The notes under the pieces were generated by a model, which did not search any database, was not told where the DNA came from, and saw only the letters and a program-made list of their open reading frames with translations. 32,848 bases of DNA from Candidatus Rokuibacteriota bacterium (GTDB taxonomy: Bacteria; Methylomirabilota; Methylomirabilia; Rokubacteriales; CSP1-6). The stretch covers positions 1-32,848 of the forward strand of contig QHRW01000053.1 in the NCBI GenBank assembly GCA_003220265.1, read 5' to 3'. The translations under genes and the position numbers were made by a program. Positions 29,676 to 32,848 of the stretch are shown here, piece by piece. How positions within the stretch are numbered: the first letter of the stretch is position 1; every line of letters begins with the position of its first letter.

Positions 29676-30593
29676 GTGTACGCGAGACGTCCGTTGCTCC
29701 CCTCACTGCTGCTGCTCGTCCTGTCCGCCGTCCCCGCCCTGGCCCAGGCTCCCCCACGTCCTCCCGCGCTGAGCGCGGAGGCGGTCCTGCTCCTCGATCC
29801 CGAGGGCCGCACCATCTTCGCCAAGAACGCCGAATCCGAGCGCGCGCCCGCCAGTCTCGTGAAGCTGATGACGCTCTACATCGCCTGCGAGCTGATCGAG
29901 GCCAACAAGGCCGACGTGGACGAGCTGGCCACGGTGAGCTTCCACGCCGCCACCACGGCGAAGTACCGCATGGGCCTGCGCACCGGCGACCGGGTGCCGG
30001 TCATCGTCCTGCTGGAGGGCGTGGCCATCGCCTCCGCCAACGACGCCGCCACCGCGCTCGCCGAGCACCTGGCCGGCGACGAGCCGACGTTCGTGGGGTG
30101 GATGAACGACAAGGCGCGCGAGCTGGGGCTGGGCGCCACCCGCTTCGCCAATCCGCACGGCCTGCCGGATCCCGGCCAGCACTCGACGGCGCGCGACCTG
30201 GCGCTGCTGACCACGCGCCTGCTCGCCGACCATCCGATGTCGCGGCCGCTGCTGGGCGGGCAGACGTTCATCTACAACGGGCGCGTCTACGCGCGGCACA
30301 TCCCGCTCTTCAGCGATCCGGGCGGCGTGCAGGCGCTCAAGACGGGCTTCACCCAGGAGGCCGGCTACAACCTGGCCGTCTCGGCCTGGCGCAACGACCG
30401 GCAGTTCCTGATGATCGTCATGGGCTCCCGGACGCGCGCGCAGTCGTTCCTCGACGCCAAGCGGCTGTTGCGCTACGGCTTCGTCGAGACCGGCCTGGAG
30501 ACGCCGCCCGAGCCGAAGCCGCGCGTGACGCCGCGGCGCGGGCCCCCGCGCCGCTCGGCCACCACCGCCGTCACGCCCGCCAGCCTCCGCTGA
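29676..30593 (+). CDS. D-alanyl-D-alanine carboxypeptidase (penicillin-binding protein 5/6 family)
   Basis: 305 aa from a GTG. Signal peptide LLPSLLLLVLSAVPALAQA. Serine peptidase motifs: S60-x2-K63 in APASLVKLMT, S120-x-N122 in IASANDAATALAEH, and K222-T-G in QALKTGFT. The domain FANPHGLPDPGQHSTARDLA is family-typical. It removes the terminal D-Ala of peptidoglycan pentapeptides in the periplasm. The basic/Pro-rich tail (TPRRGPPRRSATTAV) may replace the usual membrane-binding helix; the C-terminal PBP5 beta domain seems to be missing, so the protein is on the short side. Confidence 0.93.
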   Translation: MYARRPLLPSLLLLVLSAVPALAQAPPRPPALSAEAVLLLDPEGRTIFAKNAESERAPASLVKLMTLYIACELIEANKADVDELATVSFHAATTAKYRMGLRTGDRVPVIVLLEGVAIASANDAATALAEHLAGDEPTFVGWMNDKARELGLGATRFANPHGLPDPGQHSTARDLALLTTRLLADHPMSRPLLGGQTFIYNGRVYARHIPLFSDPGGVQALKTGFTQEAGYNLAVSAWRNDRQFLMIVMGSRTRAQSFLDAKRLLRYGFVETGLETPPEPKPRVTPRRGPPRRSATTAVTPASLR

Positions 30594-30600
30594 TCGCGCC

Positions 30601-31254
30601 GTGCCGCCCATCCGCGGGTACGTCTTCGACGCCTACGGCACGCTCTTCGACGTCCACTCGGTGATCGATGCCGGTCGCGCGATCACCTCCGATCCCGCCG
30701 CGCTGTCGGTGCTGTGGCGGCAGAAGCAGCTCGAGTACACGTGGCTGCGCGCGCTGATGGGCCGCTACGAGGATTTCTGGGCGGTGACCGAGGCGGCGCT
30801 GCGTCACAGCGTCCGGCGGCTGGGGCTGCGCGCGGACGACGGGCAGCTCGCCCGGCTGATGGAGGCCTATCTCTCGCTCCCCTGCTTCGCGGAGGTGCCG
30901 GCCGCGCTCGAGCGCCTGGCCGGGCGGCCGCGCGCGATTCTCTCGAACGGCTCGCCGCGGATGCTGGCCGCCGCCGTGACGGCGAGCGGGCTCGAGCGTC
31001 ACCTGCAGCACGTGCTCTCCGTGGACGCCGTGAAGACCTACAAGCCCTCGCCCGCCGTCTACGCCCTCGCCCCACGCGCGCTCGGCATCCCCGCCGCGGA
31101 GCTCCTCTTCGTCTCCTCCAACGCCTGGGACATCGCCGGCGCCAAATCCTTCGGCTACCAGGTGGCCTGGTGCAACCGCACCGGCGCCCCCGCCGAAGAG
31201 CTGGGCGCCGCGCCGGACCTCGTGATCACGCGGCTGGACGAGCTGCCCGCGTAA
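30601..31254 (+). CDS. haloacid dehalogenase, type II (HAD superfamily)
   Basis: 217 aa from a GTG seven bases after the carboxypeptidase stop. Motifs: nucleophile Asp10 in VFDAYGTLFDVHSV, an Arg in the cap helix (LEYTWLRALMGRYEDFWAVT), AILSNGSPRML, Lys in SVDAVKTYKPSPAVYALA, and FVSSNAWDIAGAKSFGYQVA. This matches L-2-haloacid dehalogenases, including the R-x-L region and S-S-N-x-W-D. It hydrolyses 2-haloalkanoates with inversion through an aspartyl ester; the natural substrate here may differ. A terminator-like hairpin follows. Confidence 0.92.
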   Translation: MPPIRGYVFDAYGTLFDVHSVIDAGRAITSDPAALSVLWRQKQLEYTWLRALMGRYEDFWAVTEAALRHSVRRLGLRADDGQLARLMEAYLSLPCFAEVPAALERLAGRPRAILSNGSPRMLAAAVTASGLERHLQHVLSVDAVKTYKPSPAVYALAPRALGIPAAELLFVSSNAWDIAGAKSFGYQVAWCNRTGAPAEELGAAPDLVITRLDELPA

Positions 31255-31258
31255 AAAA

Positions 31259-31287
31259 AGGCGGCCCGCCCTGAGGGTGAGCCGCCT
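31259..31287 (-). terminator. Rho-independent terminator, minus strand
   Basis: AGGCGGC (31259-31265) pairs with GCCGCCT (31281-31287); read on the minus strand the stem is followed by about seven Ts. It ends the SWIB-like miniprotein unit and, as a hairpin, may also serve the convergent dehalogenase gene. Confidence 0.75.
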
Positions 31288-31312
31288 GTGCGATCGGGTC
31301 GCGTGCCGGAGC

Positions 31313-31474
31313 TTACTTCTTCCCCGCGAGCTTCTTCCGCTTCACGTAGGCCCAGAGCTTCTTGGTCATGTCGGACGGCCCGATCGGCGAGCCGCCGAAC
31401 ACGACCTCGACGCTGTCCTTGCAGCCCTTGAAGTTGATCGAGTAGCCGCCGAACGCCTTCTTGCCCTTCGCCAT
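31313..31474 (-). CDS. 53-aa SWIB-like miniprotein
   Basis: 53 aa from ATG 31474 with a purine-rich GGGAAGGGGGAC upstream; the longer frame to 31561 has no ribosome site. It starts MAKGKKAFGGYSINFKGCKD and ends with VVFGGSPIGPSDMTKKLWAY then VKRKKLAGKK. The part G-S-x-P-x4-E/D-M-T-K-K-L-W-x-Y-x-K matches the core helix of the SWIB/MDM2 domain (V-T-K-K-L-W-E-Y-I-K). Only about half of the normal 75-residue domain is present. SWIB proteins occur in chromatin remodelling in eukaryotes and as small proteins in some bacteria (e.g. Chlamydia). Terminated by the hairpin at 31259-31287. Confidence 0.75.
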   Translation of the reverse strand: MAKGKKAFGGYSINFKGCKDSVEVVFGGSPIGPSDMTKKLWAYVKRKKLAGKK

Positions 31475-31559
31475 GTGTCCCCCTTCCCAGGTGGTGGTTG
31501 GCCGCGGCCCGCCCCGCGGGTCGAGGGTATCAATACCATATGTACGAGGGGCGGGAAAC

Positions 31560-31598
31560 AAAAAACCCCACCGCTAGGGGCTGTCCGCCGTCGGCGGA
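31560..31598 (-). terminator. terminator-like structure after the flavin oxidoreductase
   Basis: On the minus strand a 7-bp palindrome (TCCGCCG/CGGCGGA, 31584-31598) is followed by CCCC-N7-GGGG and then six Ts (31560-31565 region). It is 38 bases after the stop of the luciferase-like gene. The second stem is short, so efficiency is uncertain. Confidence 0.55.
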
Positions 31599-31635
31599 TA
31601 TACCCCCTACCCGTACCAGGGGCTCCGCCGCGGCC

Positions 31636-32778
31636 TCAGCGGCCGGCGAAGGCCGGCATCACGTCGCGCGCGAACCAGCGGAGCTGCTCCTTGAACTCCT
31701 TGGGCGCGAGGCCCTCGGCCCAGTGGATCATGAAGTCCTCGAGGCCGGGATACCTGGCCTCGATCGACTTGATGCCGTCGATCACGTGCTGCGGTGGGCC
31801 GCAGAACCACGCCTTCTGCTGGATGCCGTCGGCCAGCGTCGGGATGCGCGCGGGCGCGCCCGGCGTGCCCCACGTGCGCCCCTGCTCGTCGGCGTAGCGC
31901 ACGAAGCCGAAGGGCGCGAACCACTTGTAGCGCTCGTCGTGCGAAGGCTCCACGCGCCGCTTGGCTTCCTCCGGCGTGTCGGCCAGGTAGAGGCCGGCGC
32001 CCCAGATCATGTCCTCGCCGAGCTGCTTGCGATGGCCGTGCTTCGCGCAGGCGTCACGGTAGGCCGTCACGACGTCGTCGAGGATCTTCTCGCCGTTCAG
32101 CGTCACCATCGCCTTGAAGTTCTTGCTGGCCATGTAGTCGATCGACTTGCTGCTGGCGATGGGCATCCAGATCTCGACGGGCAGGTGCTTGGGCCGCGGC
32201 ACGCAGGTGATGTCGCGCAGCTGGTAGCCGCGGTACTCGACGGGCGGCGGCGCGTCGTAGGCCTTGCCGTGATGGCTGAACGACTCGTCGTTGAAGCACT
32301 TCAGCATCAGGTCGACCTGCTCCTCGAACAGCTCGCGGTTGGCGGCCTGGTCGATGACGGGCGCGCCGAAGGACTCGACCTCGCGCGAGTGATAGCCGCG
32401 GCCGACGCCCATGATCACGCGGCCGTTGGTGACGATGTCGGCCATCGCGTAGTCCTCGGCGAGGCGGATCGGATGCCACATGGGCAGCACGTTGAAGGCG
32501 CAGCCGAGCTTCAGCTTGCGCGTCTGCGTGGCCAGCCACAGCGAGAGCTGGATCAGATTCGGGAAACACTCGTAGCCCTCGTGCTGGAAGTGGTGCTCGG
32601 CCGTCCACAGCGCGTAGTACCCGAGGTCGTCCATGAGCTGGGCGACGTCCCGCGCCGACCAGAAGGGCTCGGCCAGCTGCGCGCTCGTGTAGCGGCGGTC
32701 GTTGGCGGGCGTGCCGCCGAGACCGATGTTCTCCAGCTCGACCTGGCCGACGTAGAGCACGTGGAATCGCTTGATCAT
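31636..32778 (-). CDS. luciferase-like (LLM class) flavin-dependent oxidoreductase
   Basis: 380 aa from ATG 32778, whose ATGA overlaps the stop of the SDR gene; an ATG at 32790 is in frame. Features of bacterial-luciferase-like enzymes: LMDDLGYYALWTAEHHFQHE, LKLGCAFNVLPMWHPIRLAE, DYAMADIVTNGRVIMGVGRG (the G-R-x-x-x-G-x-G-R-G motif), AYRDACAKHGHRKQ and a C-terminal FMIHWAEGLAPKEF. They use reduced F420 or FMN and often O2; the cofactor cannot be decided from sequence. Coupling to an SDR dehydrogenase suggests a small catabolic or detoxification pathway. Confidence 0.9.
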   Translation of the reverse strand: MIKRFHVLYVGQVELENIGLGGTPANDRRYTSAQLAEPFWSARDVAQLMDDLGYYALWTAEHHFQHEGYECFPNLIQLSLWLATQTRKLKLGCAFNVLPMWHPIRLAEDYAMADIVTNGRVIMGVGRGYHSREVESFGAPVIDQAANRELFEEQVDLMLKCFNDESFSHHGKAYDAPPPVEYRGYQLRDITCVPRPKHLPVEIWMPIASSKSIDYMASKNFKAMVTLNGEKILDDVVTAYRDACAKHGHRKQLGEDMIWGAGLYLADTPEEAKRRVEPSHDERYKWFAPFGFVRYADEQGRTWGTPGAPARIPTLADGIQQKAWFCGPPQHVIDGIKSIEARYPGLEDFMIHWAEGLAPKEFKEQLRWFARDVMPAFAGR

Positions 32779-32848
32779 CGCGCTGTCCATCCTCCATCGA
32801 TCACGAGAGCGTGTCCGGTGATGTAGCCGGCCTCCTCGGAGGCCAGGA
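32775..32848 (-). CDS. short-chain dehydrogenase/reductase, C-terminal end (partial)
   Basis: The minus-strand sequence at the right edge reads LASEEAGYITGHALVIDGGW then TAR and stop. This is the classic C-terminal SDR motif (S-x2-A-x-Y-I-T-G-x-x-L-x-V-D-G-G). The rest of the gene lies outside the window. Its TGA overlaps the ATG of the flavin oxidoreductase, so the pair is one operon. Confidence 0.85.
   Translation of the reverse strand, partial: LASEEAGYITGHALVIDGGWTAR

Overview
The window is very GC-rich, with dense, tightly packed genes, many GTG starts and frequent 4-bp ATGA/GTGA stop-start overlaps. A penicillin-binding-protein carboxypeptidase, a lipoprotein, a type IV pilin-like protein, many small zinc-binding proteins and lone hybrid kinases point to a free-living, environmental, diderm-type bacterium. 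Its style resembles soil or groundwater lineages such as Rokubacteria/Methylomirabilota or delta-proteobacterial relatives. That placement is inference from gene style only; no phylogenetic marker is present.

Layout. (1) 1-8.4 kb, mostly minus strand: a cytidylate-kinase-like/BON fusion, a 65-aa protein and an orphan GvpL/GvpF protein; a convergent exported protein; a long TPR protein; a membrane BON-like protein; a CheY-like regulator; and a three-gene unit (ABC-2 permease, membrane-anchored helical-repeat protein, ABC ATPase). (2) 8.5-13.8 kb, plus strand: a small acidic protein, two hybrid histidine kinases coupled by a GTGA overlap, a MerR/GyrI-like regulator broken by a frameshift, and an NTF2-like protein. 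(3) 13.8-16.8 kb: a small secreted protein, a pilin, two tiny zinc-finger proteins, a response-regulator scrap and a HAF-type repeat protein built of 126-bp tandem DNA repeats.

(4) 16.8-23.96 kb is the most unusual part. An intact tRNA-Thr(CGT) gene lies at 23888-23962 (minus). To its left are four further copies of its 3' part, running from the anticodon loop toward the CCA end, all in the same orientation. Each copy is followed by a related 120-170 bp tail containing a GC hairpin and a 'CAGCGCAAAT-CAGCGCAAGC' direct repeat. The copies cut the region into four compartments. These carry a beta-propeller (SBBP) secreted protein; two Crp-like regulators plus a zinc-finger protein; a small lipoprotein; and a TPR protein with a decayed phospholipase-D-like gene. 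No integrase is present. I interpret this as a tandem array of small non-autonomous integrative cassettes stacked at one tRNA attachment site.

(5) 24-32.8 kb looks like ordinary chromosome. One plus-strand run carries an ATP-grasp (D-Ala-D-Ala ligase-like) protein, a lysine 2,3-aminomutase-family radical SAM enzyme, an ABC exporter fused to a cyclic-nucleotide-binding domain (one frameshift), a small membrane protein, a zinc-ribbon/PCP-reductase-domain protein, HU, a D-Ala-D-Ala carboxypeptidase and a type II haloacid dehalogenase. Two minus-strand units close the window: a 53-aa SWIB-like miniprotein, and a luciferase-like flavin oxidoreductase coupled to an SDR gene that runs off the right edge.

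Two independent frameshifts in otherwise conserved genes (MerR near 12.74 kb, ABC exporter near 27.62 kb) may be assembly or read errors as easily as real mutations.
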